DNA of 64,000 nt from SZUA-35 sp964351995. Lineage in GTDB: Bacteria > Actinomycetota > Acidimicrobiia > Acidimicrobiales > SZUA-35. Within the stretch, counting starts at the first letter, position 1. The number at the start of each line of letters is the position of its first letter. The stretch is from positions 1 to 64,000 of the forward strand of contig CAYGQE010000028.1 of NCBI GenBank assembly GCA_964351995.1. The letters run 5' to 3'. The notes below the pieces were generated by a model. The model was not told the DNA's origin and did not search any database. It saw only the letters and a program-made list of their open reading frames with translations. This document shows, piece by piece, positions 49,685 to 56,688 of this stretch. A program made the translations under genes and the position numbers.

Positions 49685-51109
49685 TCAGCTTTCTTCCGCT
49701 CGTTGAACCAACCAAGCGGCTTTCTCCTCACCCTTTGCGTCTCGTATGCCTTGATTGAGTTCTAGACACTGTTGGGCCCAAGTTCGTTCGTCGGCTGAAT
49801 TGCCGAGGGAGCGTGCGGCCTGAGCCATCAACCGAAGCGAGATCGCTTCGCCTCGTTGGTTCCCAGTGTTGCGGTTTATCGCACGAGCCCGTTCAGCATG
49901 GCTCAACGCGGATGTGGCATCGCTTTGGCGGATGCTGATCTGCGCCAGAAGAACTGCGCAATTCGCGCGAAGACTCGGCAGATCGCCAGTAAGGAGTTGC
50001 TCTGCTTCGCGTGCAAGGCCGTGAGCTTCGTCAAGGTTTTGGAGCGCCACCTCGGCTCTCGCCATGTTGATAAGCGATTGTGCTACGTCAGCAGGCGAAC
50101 CGCTGTTGCGGCGAAGTTCAAGAGACTCTGAGAAGTGTTCGATGGCGGTGAATGGCCTACCCATGGCCTTCTCGGCAAGCCCGAGATCATCGAGAATCCG
50201 AGCCCGGACAATGGCCGCATCTTCAGATTCCGGGAGCATGTGAAGCGCTGCTTTGAGCTTCTCGATTGCCTCGAGCGGCTCCGACGCTTGGCGAAGGAGC
50301 CTTGCGTGAGCAGCGAAGACTTCGGCGGTGTGGATGTCCCAGAGCGCTCCGTGGTGGGCGGTCGCCACTTCGATTGCCCTAGCGGTTCTTTCCAAAGCTT
50401 CGTCGATCCGGCCCACCCTTGCGAGATGTTTCGCAAGCGCCAGCAATTCACCAGAACCACCAAGGTCAACTGCTCGCTCAAGCCGAGCGATTCCTAGGTC
50501 CACGACTCCTAGTGAGATCAGACGCTCGCCTTCCAGTCGAGCGGTTTGAGCTCCCAGCACGTCTAATCCTGACGCGGGAAGCAGGTTGACCGCTCGCACC
50601 ACCTTGGCTTCAGAATTTGCCCATCCTCGCAGCCGTCTTCCGAGCCTCTCTTTGAGGTCGGCGGGATTCGAGGGGTTTTCATACAGGAGGGCGTGATGCT
50701 CTTCCATTGAGTGTCTGAGTGCTCGAACTTGATCTTCAGGCTCTCGACCGGGCATGAATGCAACCCAGATGTCGCGCATCGGACTCTCCGGCCTGCCAAG
50801 CGCCAACAGACCGGTGAACAGCTCCTCCTCGGTCCCGGATGAATAGCCAGTCTGGCCGCCAGGATTGCTGCCCCAGCGTTCCTTGAACATGACAATCATG
50901 AAGTCGCACGACTCCACGAAACGGTTGATCTCTGATTGGGGCCGGACCGTTGTGCCGCTGATATGTTCCCACCCGACCAGCGCAATCTCAGGAGTCTTGC
51001 GATCGGGCAACCCGTTGTACGCAGTCACCTCGTCTCGGATCACCTGACGTTCAGCGTCAAGGTCCCCGGGTGACGCAAGGAATACTCGGAATGGGCGCGG
51101 TGTAAGCAC
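49685..51109 (-). CDS. DUF4062 domain plus TPR-repeat protein
   Basis: A 474-aa protein. The N-terminal DUF4062 domain starts FRVFLASPGDLDAERQVIRD and includes FVESCDFMIVMFKERWGS and GTEEELFTGLLALG. From about residue 190 there are roughly seven TPR-like helical repeats (for example ALERTARAIEVATAHHGALW and AIEHFSESLELRRNSGSPAD). DUF4062 resembles a TIR-like nucleotide-processing fold and is common in STAND-type or defence-associated proteins. The TPRs probably sense a partner. It converges with the TIR-phosphatase gene 35 bp away and is followed on its own strand by nothing but that gene's end. Confidence 0.82.
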   Translation of the reverse strand: MLTPRPFRVFLASPGDLDAERQVIRDEVTAYNGLPDRKTPEIALVGWEHISGTTVRPQSEINRFVESCDFMIVMFKERWGSNPGGQTGYSSGTEEELFTGLLALGRPESPMRDIWVAFMPGREPEDQVRALRHSMEEHHALLYENPSNPADLKERLGRRLRGWANSEAKVVRAVNLLPASGLDVLGAQTARLEGERLISLGVVDLGIARLERAVDLGGSGELLALAKHLARVGRIDEALERTARAIEVATAHHGALWDIHTAEVFAAHARLLRQASEPLEAIEKLKAALHMLPESEDAAIVRARILDDLGLAEKAMGRPFTAIEHFSESLELRRNSGSPADVAQSLINMARAEVALQNLDEAHGLAREAEQLLTGDLPSLRANCAVLLAQISIRQSDATSALSHAERARAINRNTGNQRGEAISLRLMAQAARSLGNSADERTWAQQCLELNQGIRDAKGEEKAAWLVQRAEES

Positions 51110-51267
51110 TTTGGGAACCTAGCCGTCGCTAGGTGGAGAGCTGGCCGATGTGCAAGTTGGCAGAAGCAGTCGCTGCGTGCCGAACCGCGTCCGTTAGTCG
51201 GTGAATCTGGGTTCCTTCCCGATGGCATAACCCTTGAAGGACTGCCGCGAGCCGTTGCGCTAGGGGG

Positions 51268-52377
51268 TCAGTTGCGTTTCAGGTCCAAATTCTTTGGCAT
51301 CCTGGCCTCGATGGCCGCAGCGATCTCGGCGTCCCGGCTCTCGGAGGCTTTGAGGTAGCGGAGCGATGCATCGGACGAGGAGTGACCCATGCGGGACATG
51401 ATCTCTCGAAGCGAAGCGCCGGCTGTTGCTGCCGATGTCCCGGCGAGATGCCGCAGATCGTGGAACCGCGTGGTGCTTGGAAGTCCAGCTTGCACCAACG
51501 CCTTCTTCCAGTACGGGGCGAAGTACCGGTTGAGCAGCGGGCTGCCCTTCAACGACGTGAAAACGAAGGCGTGCGGTTCATCTAAGGCGAACGTGTCGAG
51601 GTGATCGGCGAGTAGCTCGGCTGTGCTCGATGGGATCGAGACGGTTCGGTGAGCGGCGTTTGACTTCGGCGGGCCGAGCGTCGGCCCTTCTCCTCTGATG
51701 AACATGAGCGCTTGGTCGACTCGCAGTGTTCGTTCCTCGAGGTCGACGTTGGCCCGGGTGAGGCCGGTGAGTTCGCCGAAGCGAAGGCCTGAGGTTGCGG
51801 CCACCCACACGAGGGCGCTGAAGCGAGGTTCGATGACCGAGGCAAGCTTCTGCACGTCATCCCAATCGAGAGGCGGCCGCTCGGCCATCTGCTCGACGGC
51901 TGCGCCCTTGATGTGGACCGGGTTGACCCGGAGCAGTCCGTCGTCGACGGCGGTGTCCATCATCGTGCGGAACAGTCGGTAGATCTTCGCCACCGTGTTG
52001 GGGTGCTTCTTCGATTTGGCTTGCCGCCCATGCCACGAGCGAACAGCAGTGGGTGTGATCTTGCGCAGCTCGACGCTTTCGAACTCTTCGAGAATGTGGG
52101 CGAGCTGTGACTCGTAGGTGTCTCGAGTTCGTGGCCTAACGTCACGCGCCTCGAGCCAACGACGCGAGTAGTTGCCGAACGTTTCCCGACCGCTCGACGG
52201 GTCGACGTGACGTCCGCCGAGGATCTCGGTTTCCATCGTGGCGAGCCACGCTCGCGCCTCGGCCTTGGTGGCGAACGTGGTGTCCGCCGGCACCTGATTT
52301 CCGAGGCGGTAGTAGCGCGCCTGATAGCGCCCGCTCTTCAGTTTGCGAATGTTCCCGAACGGCCTGCTGGACCCCAT
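51268..52377 (-). CDS. int: tyrosine recombinase / integrase
   Basis: A 369-aa phage-type integrase. The N-terminal arm-binding domain, a SAM-like core-binding domain (TYESQLAHILEEFESVELRK) and the catalytic domain are all present. Catalytic residues are R199 (TSGLRFGEL), H306-x2-R309 (FHDLRH), H332 (MGHSS) and Tyr341. The gene reads away from the tRNA-Gly and starts 103 bp from its 3' end, next to paired arm-type repeats. It should catalyse integration and excision of the unit bounded by the 33.36- and 52.48-kb repeats. It looks intact. Confidence 0.95.
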   Translation of the reverse strand: MGSSRPFGNIRKLKSGRYQARYYRLGNQVPADTTFATKAEARAWLATMETEILGGRHVDPSSGRETFGNYSRRWLEARDVRPRTRDTYESQLAHILEEFESVELRKITPTAVRSWHGRQAKSKKHPNTVAKIYRLFRTMMDTAVDDGLLRVNPVHIKGAAVEQMAERPPLDWDDVQKLASVIEPRFSALVWVAATSGLRFGELTGLTRANVDLEERTLRVDQALMFIRGEGPTLGPPKSNAAHRTVSIPSSTAELLADHLDTFALDEPHAFVFTSLKGSPLLNRYFAPYWKKALVQAGLPSTTRFHDLRHLAGTSAATAGASLREIMSRMGHSSSDASLRYLKASESRDAEIAAAIEARMPKNLDLKRN

Positions 52378-52386
52378 GCGTGCCTA

Positions 52387-52420
52387 CTGTTCTCCGTTGT
52401 TCTAGGCACACTCTAGGCAC
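52387..52420 (+). repeat. integrase arm-type site, right end
   Basis: This 34-bp stretch matches 33513-33546 at 31 positions, with two TCTAGGCAC copies 15 bp apart start to start. It lies between the integrase start and the att core, so it may also let the integrase repress its own promoter. Confidence 0.7.
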
Positions 52421-52479
52421 GGAGACTGGCTGGGTCCAGGGTGAATATGCCGATTGGGCACTCTGACCTGGGAGTTCAT

Positions 52480-52528
52480 ATGGAGCGGGTACGGGGAATC
52501 GAACCCCGGTATTCAGCTTGGGAAGCTG
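52480..52528 (-). repeat. attachment site within tRNA-Gly (proximal copy)
   Basis: The 3' half of tRNA-Gly plus one flanking base is identical to 33364-33412. Integration here restores an intact tRNA because the element brings its own 3' half, so the tRNA stays functional. The crossover point lies somewhere in the 49-bp identity. Confidence 0.9.
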
Positions 52529-52554
52529 ATGTTCTACCATTGAACTACACCCGC
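52481..52554 (-). tRNA. tRNA-Gly(CCC)
   Basis: A complete cloverleaf on the minus strand. Acceptor stem GCGGGTG pairs with TACCCGC (one G-U). The D-arm is GTTC...GAAC, the anticodon stem TCAGC/GCTGA has loop TTCCCAA giving anticodon CCC, and the T-arm is CGGGG-TTCGATT-CCCCG. Discriminator T is followed by an encoded CCA. It is the integration target of the adjacent island. Confidence 0.97.
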
Positions 52555-52681
52555 ATAACCCTCCATGTTAGTCGCTGGTGCTGGGTGAATCGACCCCGCT
52601 GCGTGGCCTTCTGGCTCATTGCCTGCAGAGCTCGATAGGGCCAACCTTGGACCTGTTCGAACGAGGGAAGGGGGGCTCCTG

Positions 52682-54319
52682 TTGCCGCTGCGTCGCCAGC
52701 ATGAGCTCGAATCGAGCATCTCTCGGTCAGCGGCGGAGCGATTGCATCGTCCGCTGACCGAGACGACTCTCTCGGTGCTGCTCGGCTTTGTGTTCCTGGC
52801 TTGCGTCGCCGTTGGCGCCCGCCTCGTCGCCGATCTGCCGCCAGCGTCGATCGCACAATCGTGGCTTCTCGCTTCGGCTGGCCGTTCGAATCTGCCACTC
52901 GTTCTCGCGGCGATTGCAGCGCTCGCCGGCTTGTGGCGATTCGGAAAAGGCTCGCTACTGATCTCTTGGGCCGAACTCGATCGGGGCCGAGCTCTTCAGG
53001 GCTTCAGCACCGCCTTGGTGTTCGTGTTGACCTGGCGGCACCTGGCTGCTGACTTCGACTATGCATACGGCCAGTGGTGGGCACTGGACCGGATCGGCCT
53101 CGTGCTGTTCGGCGCTCTCGCTGTCTGGCGCCCCGTTGCACTGTTGGCCTTCATCGTCCAGATCCGACTGCTGCAAGCGCCACTCCGCTCTGCGTTCGGC
53201 CTGGCGTCGGGGGCAACGCTTGACGACCTTCCGATCCTCGCCCTCATCGCTGTGGTAGCGACCGTGCTGGTCACCGTCGTGGTCGGCGATCGCAAGACAC
53301 ACGTGTTTGTCAATCTGATCGCAGCGGCGACCGCGGCTCAGTTCTTCGTGTCTGGACGGCGCAAGCTTGCCGATGGGTGGTTGGCTGACAATGACCTGTC
53401 GAACCTTCCGCTCAACGGTTACGCCCAGGGTTGGCTTGCCGCCGGTGATGGTTCGCTCGCTCGAGCACTGTCAGACTTCTTCGCTACGTTCCGCTGGCCG
53501 TTGCTCGTCGCCACCGTCGTGCTCGAAGTCGGCGCCGTCGTCTTGCTCGCACGACGACGAACACTGATGGTGGCACTCATCGGCTGGACCGGGTTTCACC
53601 TGTTCGTGTTCCTGAGCTACGGGTTCTCCTTCTTGGAGTGGGCCATGGTCGAGCTCGGCGTGGTTGCTCTGCTGTTCGGGGCAGCGGGTGCGATCTGGTC
53701 CAAACCAGCGTTCCGACCGCTGCCAGTCGTGCTCACAGTTGTTTTCGTTGTGTTCGGCGGCTTCATCTTCAAACCGCCGACCCTTGCCTGGTTCGACGGT
53801 CCGATGACCTACGCCTACGAGTTCAATGCCGTGGATGCCAATGGGAACGAACGCTTGTTGGTAGCCGACGACTTCGCACCCCACGAGGCGGCCGCTGCCT
53901 TCGGGTTCCTTCACCTCGGGCCGACGTCGCCACTCGCTGCTGGCTACGGGGCGCTCAATCGTGAGCGATTCGAGGATTTGACCGGTGTGGTCGATTGGGA
54001 CGAGATCAGCGAACTCGAGTCGCCAGTTGCAGCGGAGGACCCGCGGCGTGATCAGGTCGTTGCCAACATCGAGCAGTTCTTACTGGCGTCGTGGAATGAG
54101 CCGTCGATCTTCGATCGACTGCCGCATGCGCCGACCCGCTACGCCACCGAGCGCGAGGGTCAGAACTACGTCGATGGAACCGCTCTGGTCTCACTTTCTG
54201 TCACGAGAGTCACCTCGCTGCGCACCGATGACGACGTCCTCATTCGTCGCGAAGAGGTGGTCGAGTTCACTGTCGTCGGCAATGAGGTCTCGGTCCAGTG
54301 GGTGGAACCACCCGCCTGA
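52682..54319 (+). CDS. multi-pass membrane protein with C-terminal soluble domain
   Basis: A 545-aa protein from TTG 52682, chosen because an AGGGAAGGGGGG stretch lies just upstream. About ten hydrophobic segments occupy residues 30-370. They include conserved-looking LTWRHLAADFDYAYGQWWAL, FVSGRRKLADGWLADNDLSN and GWTGFHLFVFLSYGFSFLEW. The last 150 residues are soluble. The layout recalls HTTM-like membrane proteins related to vitamin-K-dependent carboxylases, but I cannot assign the family firmly. It is chromosomal, directly beyond tRNA-Gly. Confidence 0.7.
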   Translation: MPLRRQHELESSISRSAAERLHRPLTETTLSVLLGFVFLACVAVGARLVADLPPASIAQSWLLASAGRSNLPLVLAAIAALAGLWRFGKGSLLISWAELDRGRALQGFSTALVFVLTWRHLAADFDYAYGQWWALDRIGLVLFGALAVWRPVALLAFIVQIRLLQAPLRSAFGLASGATLDDLPILALIAVVATVLVTVVVGDRKTHVFVNLIAAATAAQFFVSGRRKLADGWLADNDLSNLPLNGYAQGWLAAGDGSLARALSDFFATFRWPLLVATVVLEVGAVVLLARRRTLMVALIGWTGFHLFVFLSYGFSFLEWAMVELGVVALLFGAAGAIWSKPAFRPLPVVLTVVFVVFGGFIFKPPTLAWFDGPMTYAYEFNAVDANGNERLLVADDFAPHEAAAAFGFLHLGPTSPLAAGYGALNRERFEDLTGVVDWDEISELESPVAAEDPRRDQVVANIEQFLLASWNEPSIFDRLPHAPTRYATEREGQNYVDGTALVSLSVTRVTSLRTDDDVLIRREEVVEFTVVGNEVSVQWVEPPA

Positions 54320-54394
54320 GGACGAGGTCTTGGGCCTATCCCTGGGTGGGCTTGCTCTCTCTTGCTGTTGATGTTGCGAGTCGAAAGCCAGAAC

Positions 54395-54862
54395 ATGAGG
54401 ATTTTCGGAAACCGCCGACGCCTGACCGACGAGCGTCGATCCAGCTCTGCTGTCCAACGATCAACCCAACCGCATCCGCTCTTCTCCGATGCGCTCGACC
54501 ATCTACCAAACGCCCGCTGGGCCGTTGCTTGCGTGGCGGAGTTTCGCACCGAAGGACGAGATGGACTTCGCGGAATCCTTCACCATGATGGTGCACTGTT
54601 GTGCTTCACCACGTGGGGAGGGGCCGAACGCTTCGTTGGGGCACCGATGGAGTTCTTGTGGCACCAAACAGCAGACGGCACTTTTCACATCACGGGCCGG
54701 GATGCCACGGTTCGTTTCTGTCGTCTCGCTCCGCTGTCGAGTTTCGTCCAGCATCCGCCGCCGTTCGCCGCTGCTGAAGATCAACCTCTCGCCGAGTCGC
54801 TGGCCGGCTGGATGGCAACTTGGGCGCCACCCCAGGTGTCGCCGCTAGCCTCTCCGATGTGA
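54395..54862 (+). CDS. hypothetical protein upstream of dcd
   Basis: A 155-aa protein with no recognised family. Residues 45-120 (NARWAVACVAEFRTEGRDGL, ALLCFTTWGG, TFHITGRDATVRFC) look like a small beta-rich domain. The N-terminus is Arg/Ser-rich. Its stop codon overlaps the GTG of dcd, so the two are coupled, which supports it being real. A competing frame over the same DNA is Ser/Arg-rich and rejected. Two upstream in-frame ATGs make the start uncertain. Confidence 0.5.
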   Translation: MRIFGNRRRLTDERRSSSAVQRSTQPHPLFSDALDHLPNARWAVACVAEFRTEGRDGLRGILHHDGALLCFTTWGGAERFVGAPMEFLWHQTADGTFHITGRDATVRFCRLAPLSSFVQHPPPFAAAEDQPLAESLAGWMATWAPPQVSPLASPM

Positions 54863-55425
54863 TTCTGTCTGACCGCACCATTCGCGAAGAAGTAGCAGCC
54901 GGCCGCATCGTCATCGAGCCGTTCGAAGACAGAGCAATTCAGCCCTCATCTGTCGACCTTCGGCTCGACTCCTACTTTCGGGTTTTTCGCAACCACACGC
55001 TGAGCCACATCGACGTGAAGCAGAACCTCGAAGAACTCACCGAGCTCGTCGAGGCCTCTGACGAAGATCCTTTCATCCTGCACCCCGGAGAATTCGTACT
55101 CGGCTCGACTCTGGAGCGCGTGGCGATCCCGTCTGACCTCGTCGGCCGCATCGAGGGCAAGAGCTCGCTTGGTCGCCTCGGCCTGTTGATCCACACCACT
55201 GCCGGCTTCGTCGATGCCGGGTGGGACGGTCAGCTGACTCTTGAATTCTCCAATGTGGCGAGCCTGCCGATCACCCTCTACCCGGGGATGAAGATCGGCC
55301 AGATCAGCTTCATCCGGATGACGACCGATGCCGATCAGCCCTATGGCACCGGCAAGCTCGGCTCGAAGTACCAAGGGCAGAAGGGGCCTCGCCCCAGCCG
55401 CTACTGGGAGAACTTTGACCTCTAG
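54859..55425 (+). CDS. dcd: dCTP deaminase
   Basis: A 188-aa protein opening with ILSDRTIREEVAAGRIVIEP and QPSSVDLRLDSYFRVF. The active-site motif EGKSSLGRLGLLIHTTAGFVDAGWDG contains the nucleophilic Glu and trimer contacts. The C-terminal GKLGSKYQGQKGPRPSRYW lid is present. Actinobacterial members are often bifunctional (dCTP to dUMP), supplying dUMP for thymidylate. GTG 54859 overlaps the preceding stop. Confidence 0.95.
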   Translation: MILSDRTIREEVAAGRIVIEPFEDRAIQPSSVDLRLDSYFRVFRNHTLSHIDVKQNLEELTELVEASDEDPFILHPGEFVLGSTLERVAIPSDLVGRIEGKSSLGRLGLLIHTTAGFVDAGWDGQLTLEFSNVASLPITLYPGMKIGQISFIRMTTDADQPYGTGKLGSKYQGQKGPRPSRYWENFDL

Positions 55426-55478
55426 CTTGAAGTCCTGATTCAGCCGACCTCCGGAAGTTACCGGCTGGTTGTGTTTCA

Positions 55479-56108
55479 ATGGCCCTTATGCGAGCCCGCC
55501 ACACCATCGTTGAACTCACCGAAGCCGACGATGCGCCGCTCTTCGACCTCGTCGACGGCATGGGTGATGACAGCGCGGTAGACGGCGACATCGAGTTGAT
55601 CGATGCATCGGTTGCGCCACAGCCGATGCTGCCAACCCAGCTCGGCACCGATCGTCGGGCCGCTCGACCGTCAGGCTCTGCCGTCCCGGCGATTCAGCCG
55701 ATCAACCAGCCAAAGCCGATGCTGCCCTGGGGTCTCGGCACCGATGGCTGGCCTCGATACAACAGCCGACTGGTTCGCTTGTTTGCGTCCGACCCCGGCG
55801 AGTTCACCGACGCAGCGGCCGGTGAGGACTGGGGCTGTCTCCGCCTCGCGCCAGACTGGCGACTGGCCAAGGCCAAACACCGGGCGACGCCCGGTTGGCC
55901 TCGGCTCATCGACGGCACCATACAAATGCCGTACCGGTCTCCGGTGCTCCGGGTTCAGTTGCAGATCCAACCGTTCCACGACCGGTACGCCCGTGTCGAC
56001 ATCATCTTGAAGTCTCGCCACCGCTGGCCTCGCCGCTACTTCGATGTGGCCTCGGTCTGCCTCACCCAGATGCAACGGCTGGAGCGGCCGCTCGCGCTCT
56101 CGCGCTGA
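55479..56108 (+). CDS. hypothetical protein
   Basis: A 209-aa protein, no recognised family. A low-complexity first third (two copies of a QPMLP/KPMLP phrase) leads to WGLGTDGWPRYNSRLVRLFA, SDPGEFTDAAAGEDWGCLRL and PYRSPVLRVQLQIQPFHDRY. No signal peptide or transmembrane helix is evident. It lies 53 bp after dcd on the same strand. ATG 55488 is an equally possible start. Confidence 0.6.
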   Translation: MALMRARHTIVELTEADDAPLFDLVDGMGDDSAVDGDIELIDASVAPQPMLPTQLGTDRRAARPSGSAVPAIQPINQPKPMLPWGLGTDGWPRYNSRLVRLFASDPGEFTDAAAGEDWGCLRLAPDWRLAKAKHRATPGWPRLIDGTIQMPYRSPVLRVQLQIQPFHDRYARVDIILKSRHRWPRRYFDVASVCLTQMQRLERPLALSR

Positions 56109-56113
56109 ACCTC

Positions 56114-56632
56114 TCAGCCGCCGAGAAGCGGGAGCATGTCGGTCATGGGGTGCTCGCTCGAGGGAATGGCGAAGAAGATGTGTGTCTTGCCATCGAGCTT
56201 GCAGCTGAGGTGGGGGCCGGGCAGTCCCTTCAGTGCTGGCGGCGTGTTCATGCCGGTCTTTGTTGTCAGCTCGACCTTGGTGACGTCTGACAACGGAATC
56301 GTGCGGGTCTTCTTGTGCTCGTCGAGCATCCCCCGCCCACCCTGGTTGTAGAGCTCGACGTTTGCTTCGATCTCTTCACGGAACTTGTCGACGACCTTGC
56401 CGCCGATGGCGTTGCCGATCTTGCTCCCGAGGGCGTCCTGGGCCATCTTTTCGGTGTAGAGCTGGCCCTCGTCGTAGGTGGAGAAGCCCTTCACCTTCAA
56501 CTCGGCATGCGCTCCGCCCTTGCCCAGATACCCGAGCCACAGCGACGTGCCATCGAGCTCTGCTACGTAGGTGCTTGCGATGCCAGTCATGCCCTTGGGC
56601 CAGGCGACGCAGATGTTCGTGAACGTTGTCAT
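56114..56632 (-). CDS. hypothetical protein (beta-rich, PH-like?)
   Basis: A 172-aa soluble protein. The alternating pattern (STYVAELDGTSLWLGYLGKG, THIFFAIPSSEHP) with a helical middle (DALGSKIGNAIGGKVVDKFR) suggests a small beta-barrel with an inserted helix. The KTRTIPLSDVTKVELTTKTG strand recalls PH-like bacterial domains. Function unknown. It lies 56 bp downstream of the EtfD-type gene on the same strand and may be co-transcribed. Confidence 0.65.
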   Translation of the reverse strand: MTTFTNICVAWPKGMTGIASTYVAELDGTSLWLGYLGKGGAHAELKVKGFSTYDEGQLYTEKMAQDALGSKIGNAIGGKVVDKFREEIEANVELYNQGGRGMLDEHKKTRTIPLSDVTKVELTTKTGMNTPPALKGLPGPHLSCKLDGKTHIFFAIPSSEHPMTDMLPLLGG

Positions 56633-56688
56633 TGTTTGGTTCCCTCCAAGCGGCCGAGCCGCTGTTTTGTTATTTCCGATGTTCGGGC

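Noticed and set aside
52441..52638. A short plus frame (MERVRGIEPRYSAWEAD) over the tRNA-Gly
   Set aside because: Typical spurious translation across a tRNA gene; the same phrase arises at the other att copies for the same reason.
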